From Candidatus Saccharimonadota bacterium (lineage in GTDB: Bacteria; Patescibacteriota; Saccharimonadia; Saccharimonadales; Saccharimonadaceae): a DNA stretch of 64,000 nt. Where the stretch lies: the NCBI GenBank assembly GCA_905372305.1, contig CAJPOP010000001.1, positions 62,001 through 126,000 of the forward strand. Reading direction: 5' to 3'. The notes beneath the pieces are model-generated. The model made no database searches. It saw nothing but the letters and a program-made list of their open reading frames with translations, and had not been told where the DNA came from. This document shows, one piece after another, positions 41,133-50,992 of this stretch. Both the position numbers and the translations under genes were made by a program. The first letter of the stretch is position 1, and each line of letters opens with the position of its first letter.

Positions 41133-42701
41133 CTAGTTTTGGCTGCCGGATTTTGAAAAGATTTTTTTCTCGTAATAATTTGAGCGTTTTGACAGTTCGC
41201 TATTTAGCTGGTCGATTCCGCCAAGCTGTTCGACCAATGTTTGTTTATTAGCAAATAGATTAGTCCCCAAACCTAGCCGTTCGCCATCAATCTTCACACC
41301 CAGCGCTGCCAAGGTTGACGGATACATGTCAAATGTCGTCATCAGGCGGTTATGGGTTTTTTCTGCGGCGGTTGCCGGGTTAATGAAGGCGTTATAAATA
41401 GTTCGCTGATAGTTCGGTTCTGAGATTTTTTCATCATAATATGAAGTTTGCATGCCTAAGTGGTCGCCCGACATGACAATCGTGGTGTTCTCATAAAACG
41501 GCTGAGATTGTACCCATTTGACGAATTCTGCCACCTGTTTGGATGAGCAGGCGTGGACGTTATCGTACTGATTGGCGAATGTTTTAGCGCACGTTTCATC
41601 TAAATAGCCGTCAGTAAAATGCGTGTCGGCAGTCAGCAGCTGTAAATTGAAGGGCTTGTCTGACGAAGCCAAGCGCGAGGCCTCTTCGCGGGCAAATTGG
41701 AATAATTTTTTATCCTCGTATCCCCACCAAACTTTGTAATCCTCAGCAATTTGACCGTGCTGTTTGGCGTAATTATAATCTTGGATGTCGTAGCTGCCGT
41801 GTTGCGTGAGCAGCTTATCGCGTCCGCCGAAACTCGACTCCGAGCCCATAATAAACGTTTGGTTATAGCCTTGCTGTTTCAAAATATCGCCCAGAGTGTA
41901 GGCGCCCGGTAAAAAATTATTAAGCATGCCCATGCTGTTATGATCTTGTCCAAAAATATTTTCTTTCAGCGGTACGCCGGCTGACTGGGCTGCCATGCCG
42001 CCGACGGTGAAAGCTGTGCCGTTGGCTGACATCGCGCCGCCCAAACCGGAGGATTTATTGGAAAAGGAAGTGTTGTCTAAGGCTAGTTCTTCCAGCTCGG
42101 GAATGATAGATTTTTCAGATTGGCCGCCGTTATTTTTCGACGCAATGGTATTTTCCATGGACTCCATGAATATGTAAATAAGATTGCGTTTTTTGGCAGG
42201 AAATGTTAATTTGGCGGTTCTTGGGTTGACATAATATTCTTCGTATAGTTTGGTTGATTGCATAAGCGCGTAAGCATAAGCCGGCACGCCGAAGCTTTGC
42301 AGCAGCAGCGTAAATGATAAAACGAACGCCACTAGTGCGTAGGCAAATTTATAGCGCAGGCGAATAGCGCGCCGCGCCGGTTTTTCGGGTTTTTTCAATC
42401 TATTTCTAAGACGGTTAGCCAATTGGTGCGAGTACGACCAAGCTTTGTCAATCACCGGCAAAGACATAACAGTGAAGGCCAGCAGTGCCAGCGGAATATT
42501 CTTAAACACCGCTTCCCAAAGATTGTCCGATTTGCCGCCAGCCAATCCGTTGGTAAAATAGAAAATAATTTCGTCGATTTGCGAGTCTTTAAAATGAGTA
42601 GATTTATATTGGTTAGCAGTTAAAAAAACCGCCGCTAACAGGAGCAGCATGGCAACAGCCAACCGCGCTAAACGACTTTTCGTTAGCTTGAACTCTCGCA
42701 T
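41133..42701 (-). CDS. Sulfatase-fold membrane phosphoglycerol transferase (LTA synthase/OpgB-like)
   Basis: A 522-residue membrane enzyme. About three N-terminal transmembrane regions (12-30, 65-85, 118-140) precede an extracytoplasmic alkaline-phosphatase/sulfatase domain: metal ligand Glu in FMESMENT, nucleophile Thr region MSANGTAFTVGG, and late metal ligands in MSGDHLGM. This matches LtaS and OpgB-like enzymes that transfer glycerol-phosphate units from lipids. I choose ATG 42701; TATAAT (42712-42717 minus) lies 10 nt before it and further upstream in-frame sequence crosses the divergent promoter. It shares the 61-bp intergenic region with the amino-acid ABC operon. Confidence 0.88.
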   Translation of the reverse strand: MREFKLTKSRLARLAVAMLLLLAAVFLTANQYKSTHFKDSQIDEIIFYFTNGLAGGKSDNLWEAVFKNIPLALLAFTVMSLPVIDKAWSYSHQLANRLRNRLKKPEKPARRAIRLRYKFAYALVAFVLSFTLLLQSFGVPAYAYALMQSTKLYEEYYVNPRTAKLTFPAKKRNLIYIFMESMENTIASKNNGGQSEKSIIPELEELALDNTSFSNKSSGLGGAMSANGTAFTVGGMAAQSAGVPLKENIFGQDHNSMGMLNNFLPGAYTLGDILKQQGYNQTFIMGSESSFGGRDKLLTQHGSYDIQDYNYAKQHGQIAEDYKVWWGYEDKKLFQFAREEASRLASSDKPFNLQLLTADTHFTDGYLDETCAKTFANQYDNVHACSSKQVAEFVKWVQSQPFYENTTIVMSGDHLGMQTSYYDEKISEPNYQRTIYNAFINPATAAEKTHNRLMTTFDMYPSTLAALGVKIDGERLGLGTNLFANKQTLVEQLGGIDQLNSELSKRSNYYEKKIFSKSGSQN

Positions 42702-42749
42702 TACTTTGTCTATTATACCATTTTTATTAACATTTGCGGAAAAATAGCG

Positions 42750-42755
42750 TATAAT
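42750..42755 (+). promoter_or_regulatory. -10 element (TATAAT) of the amino-acid ABC operon
   Basis: TATAAT ends 7 nt before ATG 42763, with no Shine-Dalgarno sequence. The divergent sulfatase-gene -10 is 33 bp away. Confidence 0.6.
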
Positions 42756-42762
42756 TGCAAGC

Positions 42763-43551
42763 ATGAGCAAGAACAAGCGATTGGCAAATGCGGGCTGGTG
42801 GATTGGCCTGGCGCTGTTTGCCGGGATGATCTGCTTGATGCTGGGCGATATTTTGCAGCGCGACGGCGTGATTGGCTCGAAAACTGATGTGTTGGTGATG
42901 GGGACAAACGCCGGCTTTAAGCCGTTTGAATATATTGATAATAATGAAATTGTTGGTTTCGATGTCGATTTGGCGCGGGAAATTGCCAAAAGTATGGGCA
43001 AGGAATTGAAAATTGAAGATATGTCGTTTGACGGGCTGCTGTCGGCGCTGGACAGCGGGCAGATTGATATGGTGGCGGCGGGCATGACAGTAACGCCGGA
43101 ACGGGCGAAAAATGCGCTGTTTTCTGATCCGTATTATTCGGCGTCGCAGCGAATAATTGTTAAGAAGGGTAGTCCGATTCGCAATAGATATCAATTGTCG
43201 GGGCGAAAAATCGGCGTACAGCTGGGTACGACTGGCGATACGCTGGCATCAAAAATTGCCGGCGCGGCGGTTACACAATTCCAGACGGCGCCGAGCGTCT
43301 TGCAGGAACTAAGCGCCGGGAAGATCGAGGCGGTCATTCTGGACGATGCTCCTGCCAAGCAGTACACGGCTGGTTTTCCTGGTTTGGAAATTTTGCCGGG
43401 CGCGCTCAGCGACGAAAGCTACGCCATTGCCATTAAAAAGGACAATACGGACTTATTAGAGAAGGTTAATAAAGAAATTGCCAAGATGAAAAAGGACGGC
43501 CGCTACGATAAATTAATCCGCAAGCACTTTGGCGAGGAGGCGAAATTGTGA
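42763..43551 (+). CDS. Polar amino acid ABC transporter substrate-binding protein
   Basis: A 262-residue protein. A single N-terminal membrane helix (about 12-30) without a lipobox anchors a family 3 binding domain: GTNAGFKPFEYIDNNEIVGFDVDLA, then DMVAAGMTVTPER, and IGVQLGTTGD. This cluster binds Gln, His, Arg/Lys or similar. Since arginine catabolism genes lie 11 kb downstream, arginine is a reasonable candidate, but ligand residues cannot settle it by eye. It overlaps the permease gene by 4 bases. Confidence 0.92.
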   Translation: MSKNKRLANAGWWIGLALFAGMICLMLGDILQRDGVIGSKTDVLVMGTNAGFKPFEYIDNNEIVGFDVDLAREIAKSMGKELKIEDMSFDGLLSALDSGQIDMVAAGMTVTPERAKNALFSDPYYSASQRIIVKKGSPIRNRYQLSGRKIGVQLGTTGDTLASKIAGAAVTQFQTAPSVLQELSAGKIEAVILDDAPAKQYTAGFPGLEILPGALSDESYAIAIKKDNTDLLEKVNKEIAKMKKDGRYDKLIRKHFGEEAKL

Positions 43552-44258
43552 GTTTTTGGGAAGTGATTTTTGGCGGCGAGCGCTGGTTATTCTTATGGCA
43601 TGGGCTGGAAGTAACGCTGGTTTTGACGGTGTTATCGCTTATCTTGGGTTCGATAATCGGCGTAATTATCGCCTTAATGCGCACCTCGAATTTTCGCCCG
43701 TTCGGCAGGATGAAGGCGAGGAAGCTGGCCAAATTTAATCCGTTAGCTAGCCTGGGAAAAATCTATGTTGATGTCATCCGCGGCACGCCGCTATTGGTGC
43801 AGCTGCTGATTATGTATTACGTGGTGTTTGGCTCGTATCAGTTTATGCCGAAGATTTTTGTGGCGGCAGTGGCGTTCGGTATTAACAGCGGCGCTTATAT
43901 TGCCGAAGTTATTCGCGGCGGTATTCAGAGTATTGATAAAGGGCAGATGGAAGCAGCGCGGTCGCTGGGTCTGAGCAATTGGCAAGCTATGCGGCTGGTT
44001 ATTTTACCGCAAGCGATGAAAAACTCGCTGCCGGCGCTAATTAGCGAGTTTATTGCTTTGCTAAAGGAGACGTCGGTGGTCGGCTGGATTGGCTTGAACG
44101 ACATTATGCGCGGCGCTGACAATATTCGTTTTCAGACGGCTACTGCTTTCCAATCGTTATTTGCCGCAGCGGTGATGTATCTGGTTCTAACAGCGATTTT
44201 TACGCGGGTGATGGCGAGAGTAGAAAGGAAATTGAAGCATGACGATGATCAGCGTTAA
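43548..44258 (+). CDS. Polar amino acid ABC transporter permease
   Basis: A 236-residue protein of the HisM/GlnP family with about five transmembrane helices and the EAA loop near [25 protein letters not shown], which docks on the ATPase. It is a single gene, so the channel would be a homodimer. GTG start overlapping the binding-protein gene by 4 bases; the ATPase gene overlaps its end by 20 bases. Confidence 0.94.
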   Translation: MSFWEVIFGGERWLFLWHGLEVTLVLTVLSLILGSIIGVIIALMRTSNFRPFGRMKARKLAKFNPLASLGKIYVDVIRGTPLLVQLLIMYYVVFGSYQFMPKIFVAAVAFGINSGAYIAEVIRGGIQSIDKGQMEAARSLGLSNWQAMRLVILPQAMKNSLPALISEFIALLKETSVVGWIGLNDIMRGADNIRFQTATAFQSLFAAAVMYLVLTAIFTRVMARVERKLKHDDDQR

Positions 44259-44961
44259 AGATTTGAAGAAAACATTCGGTAAAAACCGCGTGCTGCGCGA
44301 TATTGACGTGGAAATTGACGAGGGTGAAATCGTCGTGGTAGTTGGCTCCAGCGGCTCCGGTAAATCGACGTTTTTACGCTGCTTGAACTTGTTGGAAGAG
44401 CCGACATCCGGCGAAATTATCGTCGATGGCGTTAAAATTACCGATCCGCATGTCAATTTGAATGCTTTGCGCCAAACTATCGGTATGGTTTTTCAGCAAT
44501 TTAATTTGTTTCCGAACCTCAGCGTGATTGAAAATATTAAACTAGCGCCTAAAAAACTCCGCAAATTATCGGATAAAAAGGCGACGCGCTTGGCGCGAGG
44601 TTTGCTGGACGATGTCGGACTGCTGGATAAGGCGGATGCCTCGCCCGACAGTCTATCGGGCGGCCAAAAACAGCGGGTGGCGATCGCCCGGGCGCTGGCG
44701 ATGGAGCCGAAAATTATGCTGTTTGACGAGCCGACATCGGCGCTGGATCCGGAAATGATTGGCGAAGTACTGGATGTGATTCGCAAAGTTGCTGAAAAAG
44801 GCATGACGATGGTAATCGTGACGCACGAGATGAAATTTGCCCGCGAAGTTGGCACGCGGATGATTTTTCTGGACAAGGGCGAAATAATCGAAAATGGTAC
44901 GCCAGCCCAGGTAATGGATCATCCGAAAACCGAGCGCGCTAAAAAATTCTTCGCCAAATAG
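44239..44961 (+). CDS. Polar amino acid ABC transporter ATP-binding protein
   Basis: A 240-residue GlnQ/HisP-type ATPase. Walker [11 protein letters not shown]-loop [13 protein letters not shown], signature LSGGQKQR, Walker [11 protein letters not shown], switch His in VTHEM. The high similarity of its motifs to GlnQ types supports amino-acid import. It ends the three-gene operon 42763-44961; the next gene is convergent. Confidence 0.95.
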   Translation: MTMISVKDLKKTFGKNRVLRDIDVEIDEGEIVVVVGSSGSGKSTFLRCLNLLEEPTSGEIIVDGVKITDPHVNLNALRQTIGMVFQQFNLFPNLSVIENIKLAPKKLRKLSDKKATRLARGLLDDVGLLDKADASPDSLSGGQKQRVAIARALAMEPKIMLFDEPTSALDPEMIGEVLDVIRKVAEKGMTMVIVTHEMKFAREVGTRMIFLDKGEIIENGTPAQVMDHPKTERAKKFFAK

Positions 44962-44975
44962 CCCGAGTGACCTCG

Positions 44976-45443
44976 CTATAATTCGCTTAGAACTGGAACT
45001 TCTGTCAATTTATTAACCAGCTGGTCCAGGTCAACCTCTGTCAAATAGCTTGGCAGAATCCGCGTGGTTTTTGGATCAACAAAGCCGCATTCCGCCACTT
45101 CCTCGACGCCGTGCGATGTTTGCTCCAGGTTGATGTGCTGGTAATCTTGCCAGTTGGTGATGAGGAAGAAAAATTCCAATTGCTCATTCGGGCCGTGCGC
45201 TGATTGTTCGCCTGATTCGGCGAATTGTTGTATAAATAACAACTTGCCGATTTCTGGTTTGACGCCCGTTTCTTCAATCATTTCTCGGCGTAGACCGTCC
45301 AGCAAGCTTTCGCCCATTTCCAAGCCGCCGCCCGGCGTACACCAAAAATTACGCCCTTTGCCATTATTGGCGGTCAATTGTTGGCAAAAAATTTCGCCCT
45401 TGTTGTTGATAATAATTCCGCGTACGTTAACTCGCCGCCGCAT
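44976..45443 (-). CDS. NUDIX hydrolase
   Basis: A 155-residue protein with an intact NUDIX box (GGGLEMGESLLDGLRREMIEETGV; Gly, Glu, REU and EExG all present) after a typical VRGIIINNKGEIF strand. It resembles NUDIX proteins acting on nucleoside diphosphate derivatives, but the substrate is open. AAAGGAGG lies just before the ATG. Compare the frameshifted NUDIX at 25985. Confidence 0.92.
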   Translation of the reverse strand: MRRRVNVRGIIINNKGEIFCQQLTANNGKGRNFWCTPGGGLEMGESLLDGLRREMIEETGVKPEIGKLLFIQQFAESGEQSAHGPNEQLEFFFLITNWQDYQHINLEQTSHGVEEVAECGFVDPKTTRILPSYLTEVDLDQLVNKLTEVPVLSEL

Positions 45444-45511
45444 AAAACCTCCTTTAATTTTATAATTGCCAGAGGTTCTAGTTAGTGAACGTGCGCTTCA
45501 AATAATTCCTA

Positions 45512-45588
45512 TGGTCGGGGTGATCCGATTTGAACGGACGACCTCACCGTCCCGAACGGTGCGCGCTACCAAGCTGCGCCACACCCCG
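45512..45588 (-). tRNA. tRNA-Pro (anticodon CGG)
   Basis: The minus strand folds into a full cloverleaf: acceptor CGGGGTG/CACCCCG, D stem GCGC/GCGC, anticodon stem CACCG/CGGTG with loop TTCGGGA (anticodon CGG, reading CCG), T stem GTCCG/CGGAT with loop TTCAAAT, discriminator A. The 3' CCA is encoded (TGG at 45512-45514 on the plus strand). No intron. Confidence 0.96.
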
Positions 45589-45669
45589 ACGCTAAAAATA
45601 GTATAAGCCGAGTGGGTGATTTTGTCCAATCACCGCCCGCCGGGGTGGGGTTGGGCCGCCGCTTAGTGC

Positions 45670-45675
45670 TATAAT
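45670..45675 (+). promoter_or_regulatory. -10 element (TATAAT) of the ABC exporter pair
   Basis: TATAAT is 31 nt before ATG 45707, and TAAAGGAAC provides a ribosome site. A hairpin with GGTGATT/AATCACC arms (45615-45634) lies upstream. Confidence 0.5.
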
Positions 45676-45706
45676 AGAAGTTGGCTTTAGGTGGTAAAGG
45701 AACAAA

Positions 45707-47470
45707 ATGAAGCATATTTTACGAATTTTTAGCGGCTACTGGCTGATGTTCATCATCTTGGTTGGCTTTACCTACGCTATGGTGATGGCGAATTTGTGGC
45801 TGCCTGATAAGATGTCGGAAATTGTCAATAACGGCATCATCAAGCAAGATATGCCAGCGATTTGGCACAACGGACTAACGATGATTTTGGTGACGGCGGC
45901 AGGCGGACTGTGCTCGATTATCATCGGATTTTTGGCCTCCCGGATTGCTACTGGTGTGGCGCAAAAATTACGAATGGAGCTATTCGAGCGGGTCGAGAGT
46001 TTTGCGCTGGCGGACTTTAATAAATTTTCTACCGCCTCGCTAATTACCCGATCGACCAACGATATTCAGCAAATTCAAATGACGTCAATCCTACTATTGC
46101 GCATGGCTTTACTGGCGCCAATTATGGCGGTCGGCGGTCTGCAAAAAGCCGTTCACAACGCGCCAGATTTGAGCTGGATCATCGCGCTGGCGGTGTCGGT
46201 GCTGCTGGTGGTAATTGCCGTGTTGTTTGTCATTGCTGTGCCTCGGTTCAAGAAACTGCAGACACTGGTGGATAAGCTCAATTTGGTGACGCGCGAAAAC
46301 CTGGTCGGCTTAAAAGTTATTCGCGCCTTTCACAACGAAAAAATTGAGCAGAAAAAGTTCCAGCAGGCTAACGCCGAGCTAAATAAAATGGGACTGTTTC
46401 TTAATCGCTTGATGATGTTGCTCGAGCCGATCATGACGCTGGTGATGAACTTTTCTAGCGTGGCGATTGTCTGGTTCGGCGCGCATTTGATCAGTAGCGG
46501 CAATCTGCAAATTGGTAATATGATGGCGTTTTTGGAATACGCCATGCAGGTGATTATTTCTTTCTTGCTGCTGTCGATGGTGTTTATCATGGTGCCGCGG
46601 GCGGCCGTGTCGGTAAAGCGGGTGGGCGAGGTGCTCGACACGCTGCCGTCAATTGTTGACCCGCAGTCGCCGCAGCAATTGCCACATGACGCTACGGGTA
46701 AAATTGAATTCAAAGATGTGACCTTTACTTATCCAGATGCTGACTTGCCGGTGCTGTCTAACATCAATTTTACGGCCGAACCAGGGCAAACCACAGCGTT
46801 CATTGGCAGCACTGGCTCCGGCAAATCAACGTTGATTAATTTGATTCCGCGCTTTTACGATGTGTCGGCGGGGCAGATTTTGCTGGACGGCGTGGATATT
46901 CGCCAGCTCAAACTGGAAGATTTGTACGATCAAATCGGCTACGTACCGCAAAAAGGCGTGCTGTTTAGCGGGACGATTGCCAGCAATATCAAGTACGGCA
47001 ACGTCAAAGCCAGCCAAAAATTGGTCGAAAAATCCGCTAAAATCGCGCAAGCCGCCGAGTTCATCAGCGAGCTAAAAAACGGTTACAAAAATGATATTGC
47101 TCAAGGCGGCAGCAATGTTTCCGGCGGTCAGCGGCAGCGTCTGTCGATTGCCCGGGCGATTGCCGTCGAGCCGAATGTCTACATTTTTGACGATTCGTTT
47201 TCGGCGCTGGATTTCAAGACTGATGCCAAATTACGCTCGGCACTGGCCAAAGAAACCAAGCACAAAACTGTACTAATCGTCGGTCAGCGCATCAATACCA
47301 TCATGAACGCTGACAAAATCATTGTGCTGGACGAAGGTAAAATTGTTGGTCAGGGCACGCACCAGGAATTGATGAAAAATTGCGAAGTCTATCAAGAAAT
47401 TGCCACCTCGCAGCTCTCAGAAGACGACCTGCAGAAAATGTCGGCGACGACCGCGAAAGGAGCGGCGTAA
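45707..47470 (+). CDS. ABC exporter half-transporter, subunit with degenerate catalytic site
   Basis: A 587-residue protein: six transmembrane helices (about 15-300) and a nucleotide-binding domain. Walker A is GSTGSGKST and the signature is VSGGQRQR. Walker B ends in Asp (IFDDSFSALD) where the catalytic Glu is expected, and the switch His is Gln (IVGQRI). This is the degenerate half of a heterodimeric exporter such as TM287/288 or LmrCD. The stop TAA overlaps the ATG of the partner by 1 base. The usual substrates are drugs or lipids. Confidence 0.93.
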   Translation: MKHILRIFSGYWLMFIILVGFTYAMVMANLWLPDKMSEIVNNGIIKQDMPAIWHNGLTMILVTAAGGLCSIIIGFLASRIATGVAQKLRMELFERVESFALADFNKFSTASLITRSTNDIQQIQMTSILLLRMALLAPIMAVGGLQKAVHNAPDLSWIIALAVSVLLVVIAVLFVIAVPRFKKLQTLVDKLNLVTRENLVGLKVIRAFHNEKIEQKKFQQANAELNKMGLFLNRLMMLLEPIMTLVMNFSSVAIVWFGAHLISSGNLQIGNMMAFLEYAMQVIISFLLLSMVFIMVPRAAVSVKRVGEVLDTLPSIVDPQSPQQLPHDATGKIEFKDVTFTYPDADLPVLSNINFTAEPGQTTAFIGSTGSGKSTLINLIPRFYDVSAGQILLDGVDIRQLKLEDLYDQIGYVPQKGVLFSGTIASNIKYGNVKASQKLVEKSAKIAQAAEFISELKNGYKNDIAQGGSNVSGGQRQRLSIARAIAVEPNVYIFDDSFSALDFKTDAKLRSALAKETKHKTVLIVGQRINTIMNADKIIVLDEGKIVGQGTHQELMKNCEVYQEIATSQLSEDDLQKMSATTAKGAA

Positions 47471-49467
47471 TGGTCAAGCAAAGCATGAAAAAACGCCAGC
47501 CAGTGAAGATGGGCGGTCCAATGGGCGGCGGTATGGGCGCGGGCGAAAAAGCCAAAGATTTCAAAGGCACGGTCAAGAAATTAGCCAAATATTTGGCAGA
47601 ATTCCGCTGGCAAATGCTCATGGTGGCGATTTTCGCGGTCGGTAGCACGATGTTTGCGATTGCCAGTCCGAAGATTTTGGGCGGCGCCACCAACCAAATT
47701 GTCGAAGATTATGTCAGCATGAAGGCGTATGAAACCATCACTAGCAAGCTGCCAAATGGTGCTTCGCTGCCAGCTGGCACGACCGGTGCTGATGTACTGA
47801 AACGGCTTCCGAACCAGTCGGAAATTGAAAGTCAAATTCCATCCAATCAACTTGATACCATCAAAAAGCTGGATCTTAGCCGGCGCCCAGAATTTCACTT
47901 TGATGCCGTTTGGCGGGTCGTCAGTTTGCTGATCGGTTTATATATACTTAGCGCTATTTTCCGCTACATCCAAACCTGGCTGATGACCGAGGTGACACAG
48001 ACGGTTACTTTCAGAATGCGCCGGCAATTGTCCGAGAAAATCAACCACCTGCCGCTGAGTTATTTTGACAAGCAAACCTACGGCGAAGTCCTCAGCCGCG
48101 TTACCAACGATGTCGACACCATCAGCCAGACGCTCAATCAAAGCCTGTCGCAAATCGTCTCCTCGACGGTGATGGTGCTGGGAATTTTGGTGATGATGTT
48201 TTCCATCAGCTGGCAAATGTCGCTGGTAGCGCTACTGGTATTGCCGCTGGCTGGCGGTGCGGTGACGCTGATCGCCAAAAGCTCGCAAAAGCAGTTCCTC
48301 CGCCAGCAGGCGCAGCTGGGTGAATTGAATGGCCACATCGAAGAAATGTACGGCGGCCATCAAGTGATGCGCGTATTCAACGGCCAGAAAAAGTCGCTGG
48401 CTAAGTTTTCGCGGGTGAACGATCAGTTACAGGAAAGCGCCTGGAAAGCTCAATTTTTGTCGGGGCTGATTTATCCGATCATGAATTTCATCGGCAATAT
48501 CGGTTACGTCATCATGGCGATTTTGGGCGGTTGGCTGGCGATTAACGGCCGGCTGAAAATCGGCGACATTCAGGCGTTCATCCAATACATCGATCAGTTC
48601 AATCAGCCGCTGGTGCAAGTTGCTAACATTGCCAATGTGCTGCAATCGACCGCCGCTGCCGCCGAGCGCGTATTTGAATTTTTGGACGAGCCGGAAGAAA
48701 AGACGGAGGGTAAAAATTTGGTGAAATTGGCGCACGTTAAGGGCGAGGTTGAATTTGACAATGTGGTCTTTGGCTATAAGCCTGACCAAACCATCATCAA
48801 AGGTTTGTCGGCGCACATCAAGCCAGGCCAGCGCGTGGCGATCGTCGGTCCGACGGGCGCTGGCAAAACGACGCTGGTCAATTTACTGATGCGATTTTAC
48901 GAAATTAACAGCGGCGTGATCAAAATTGACGGCGTCAATATCGCTGACATGAAGCGCAGCGACGTGCGGCAAATGTTTGGCATGGTGTTGCAGGACACTT
49001 GGTTGTTTAATGGCACGATTCGCCAAAATTTGCTCTATGACAATCCAACAGCCAGCGAAGAAGAGATGGTCGCCACCGCCAAGGAAGCGCACGTTGACCA
49101 TTTCGTGCGGTCGCTGTCGGGCGGCTACGATATGGTACTGGGCGAGGAAGCTGCTAACATTTCACAGGGCGAAAAGCAGCTGCTGACGATCGCCCGGGCA
49201 ATGCTGGCGCGCACGCCGATGCTGATTTTGGACGAAGCTACCAGCTCGGTCGACACCCGTACCGAAGTGCTCATCCAAAAAGCCATGGACAAGTTGATGC
49301 AGGATAAAACTAGCTTCGTCATCGCCCATCGGCTGAGCACTATCCGCGACGCTGATTTAATCTTGGTCGTCCGCGATGGCAACATCATCGAACAAGGCAA
49401 GCACGACGAACTGCTGCAGCAGAATGGCTTTTATGCCGAGCTTTATAATAGTCAGTTTGCTGAGTGA
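47470..49467 (+). CDS. ABC exporter half-transporter, catalytic subunit
   Basis: A 665-residue partner. An N-terminal Gly/Met-rich basic tail (PVKMGGPMGGGMGAG) precedes the transmembrane domain; a 60-residue external insert lies between helices 1 and 2 (about 55-125). The nucleotide-binding domain has Walker A GPTGAGKTT, Walker B LILDEATSSVD with catalytic Glu, switch VIAHRL, and a divergent signature ISQGEKQL (Ser-Gln instead of Ser-Gly). Together with the previous subunit this gives one active and one degenerate ATP site. The ATG at 47470 overlaps the upstream stop by 1 base. Confidence 0.93.
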   Translation: MVKQSMKKRQPVKMGGPMGGGMGAGEKAKDFKGTVKKLAKYLAEFRWQMLMVAIFAVGSTMFAIASPKILGGATNQIVEDYVSMKAYETITSKLPNGASLPAGTTGADVLKRLPNQSEIESQIPSNQLDTIKKLDLSRRPEFHFDAVWRVVSLLIGLYILSAIFRYIQTWLMTEVTQTVTFRMRRQLSEKINHLPLSYFDKQTYGEVLSRVTNDVDTISQTLNQSLSQIVSSTVMVLGILVMMFSISWQMSLVALLVLPLAGGAVTLIAKSSQKQFLRQQAQLGELNGHIEEMYGGHQVMRVFNGQKKSLAKFSRVNDQLQESAWKAQFLSGLIYPIMNFIGNIGYVIMAILGGWLAINGRLKIGDIQAFIQYIDQFNQPLVQVANIANVLQSTAAAAERVFEFLDEPEEKTEGKNLVKLAHVKGEVEFDNVVFGYKPDQTIIKGLSAHIKPGQRVAIVGPTGAGKTTLVNLLMRFYEINSGVIKIDGVNIADMKRSDVRQMFGMVLQDTWLFNGTIRQNLLYDNPTASEEEMVATAKEAHVDHFVRSLSGGYDMVLGEEAANISQGEKQLLTIARAMLARTPMLILDEATSSVDTRTEVLIQKAMDKLMQDKTSFVIAHRLSTIRDADLILVVRDGNIIEQGKHDELLQQNGFYAELYNSQFAE

Positions 49468-49512
49468 TTGGGCGAGTGTTGATTATAAAAATATAAATTC
49501 TATACTATGATC

Positions 49513-50349
49513 ATGAAAAGAATGATCACTGTTGCTGCGGTGCAAATGGAGATTGCGCCGCTGGATACTGGACGCAATTTGGCAAAAATAGAAAAGCTTG
49601 TTGGCGAGCTATGCAACCAACAGCCAGTCGACCTTGTGGTTTTGCCAGAAGACGTGCTGACTGGGCCGATTCCGTATAATTTAGAATACGCCTTGAGCGA
49701 ATCGTCTAGCGAAGTTACGCGTCTATGCCAGATAGCGCGTGAAAAGCAACTTTATCTGGCTGCTGGTTCGTTCATCTGTAAAGATGGTAACAATTACTAC
49801 AATACAGCGCTATTGATTGATCCGTCTGGAGAGATACAACTTCGGTACCGGAAAAATCATTTATGGATTCCTGAACGTCGATATTTGGTGCCAGGGAATG
49901 AAGCCATGGTTGTTGATACGCCGATTGGTAAAATTGGTCTGGCAATCTGTTGGGATTTAGCTTTTCCAGAGTTATTCCGTTCAATGATTAAGCAGGGTGC
50001 GGAAATTATTTGCATTCCATCGTATTGGTCAACTGGGGGCAATAAGCCAGCGGACGCTGAAATCAAGGCTTCAAAAATGATGATTGACACGCTTTGTCTG
50101 GCGCGAGCGTTGGAAAATGAATGTTTGATAATCTATGCCAATGGCGCGGGAAAAGCTAAATATTACGTGCACGGTAAGATATATTCAGAAAACCAAGTCG
50201 GACATTCGCAGATTTGCGCGCCGTTTTATGGCACGGTTGCAAAAATCAGCAGCAATAAGGAAGGTTATGTAGTTTACGCTTACGACCGCAATATCGCTGA
50301 ACGTGCCGAAGTAGTTAACCAGCTTCGTGCTGATATTTCGCGGATGTAA
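49513..50349 (+). CDS. Carbon-nitrogen hydrolase (nitrilase superfamily)
   Basis: A 278-residue amidohydrolase with the full catalytic triad: Glu 46 (VLPEDV), Lys 114 (YRKNHLW) and Cys 146 (AICWDLAFPE). Length and motifs fit the branch containing omega-amidase, N-carbamoylputrescine amidase and related enzymes; the substrate cannot be set. I choose ATG 49513 because TATACT (49501-49506) ends 6 nt before it; ATG 49507 would abut the -10. Single-gene unit after the ABC exporter. Confidence 0.92.
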   Translation: MKRMITVAAVQMEIAPLDTGRNLAKIEKLVGELCNQQPVDLVVLPEDVLTGPIPYNLEYALSESSSEVTRLCQIAREKQLYLAAGSFICKDGNNYYNTALLIDPSGEIQLRYRKNHLWIPERRYLVPGNEAMVVDTPIGKIGLAICWDLAFPELFRSMIKQGAEIICIPSYWSTGGNKPADAEIKASKMMIDTLCLARALENECLIIYANGAGKAKYYVHGKIYSENQVGHSQICAPFYGTVAKISSNKEGYVVYAYDRNIAERAEVVNQLRADISRM

Positions 50350-50364
50350 GTCAGAGAGCTGTCT

Positions 50365-50826
50365 TTAGCCCCGCCGCAAAATATCCAGCACGCCAAATTT
50401 TCCAGTCAGCACAGCTTGGCTAATGATGTGCGGCGTGAGGGCGACGATGAGCCCTTTGGGCTTGGTGGTGTCTGGTAAATCTAGTGTCGTGTCCAGCGCG
50501 TACAAGTAAAATTGGTAGCGGTGCGTGCCAAACGGTGGTTGCGGCCCGCCCCAGCCGGGGCGGCCCCAACTGGTCATCCCTTCGACGGCGTCCGTGGGTA
50601 GCGATTCGCTAGCTATTTCAGTGGTTTCGGCTGGTAAATTCCAAACCGTCCAATGGTAAAATCCATCGCGCCCAGGTGCGTCAGGGTCGTGGCAGACAAC
50701 TACCAGACTTTTGGTGTCTGTTGGCACGTCGCTGATCTCGAGCGGCGGGCGTTGATTACCGCCGAGCTTGGCGTAAATTGTTGGTATTTTAGCGTTTTCG
50801 GCGAACGCAGGACTAGATATCTTCAT
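50365..50826 (-). CDS. YbhB/YbcL family PEBP-like protein
   Basis: A 153-residue phosphatidylethanolamine-binding-protein homologue of the bacterial YbhB type: CHDPDAPGRDGFYHWTVWNLP (ligand-pocket DPDxP and HW) and a GPQPPFGTHRYQFYLYAL segment. Bacterial members have no firm function; roles in lipid or kinase-related processes are guessed. TAAAAT (50833-50838 minus) ends 6 nt before the ATG. It converges with the hydrolase gene. Confidence 0.93.
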   Translation of the reverse strand: MKISSPAFAENAKIPTIYAKLGGNQRPPLEISDVPTDTKSLVVVCHDPDAPGRDGFYHWTVWNLPAETTEIASESLPTDAVEGMTSWGRPGWGGPQPPFGTHRYQFYLYALDTTLDLPDTTKPKGLIVALTPHIISQAVLTGKFGVLDILRRG

Positions 50827-50992
50827 AATTTAATTTTACCATGCCAGTGCCGTCAGGTGTGAGACGCGGTAAAATACGAAACCTTAAACACAGTAGTTGC
50901 TGAAGCAAAACAGCTTTCAGTCAGATTTTATCGACAGTTAGTTTACCGAATAATCCCTGGAGAGCCACCGGGCTATATGCTAAAATAAACCT

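Noticed and set aside
42702..43085. 128-residue N-terminal extension of the sulfatase-like protein
   Set aside because: It lies antisense to the substrate-binding protein gene and across both divergent promoters; ATG 42701 begins the typical membrane region.
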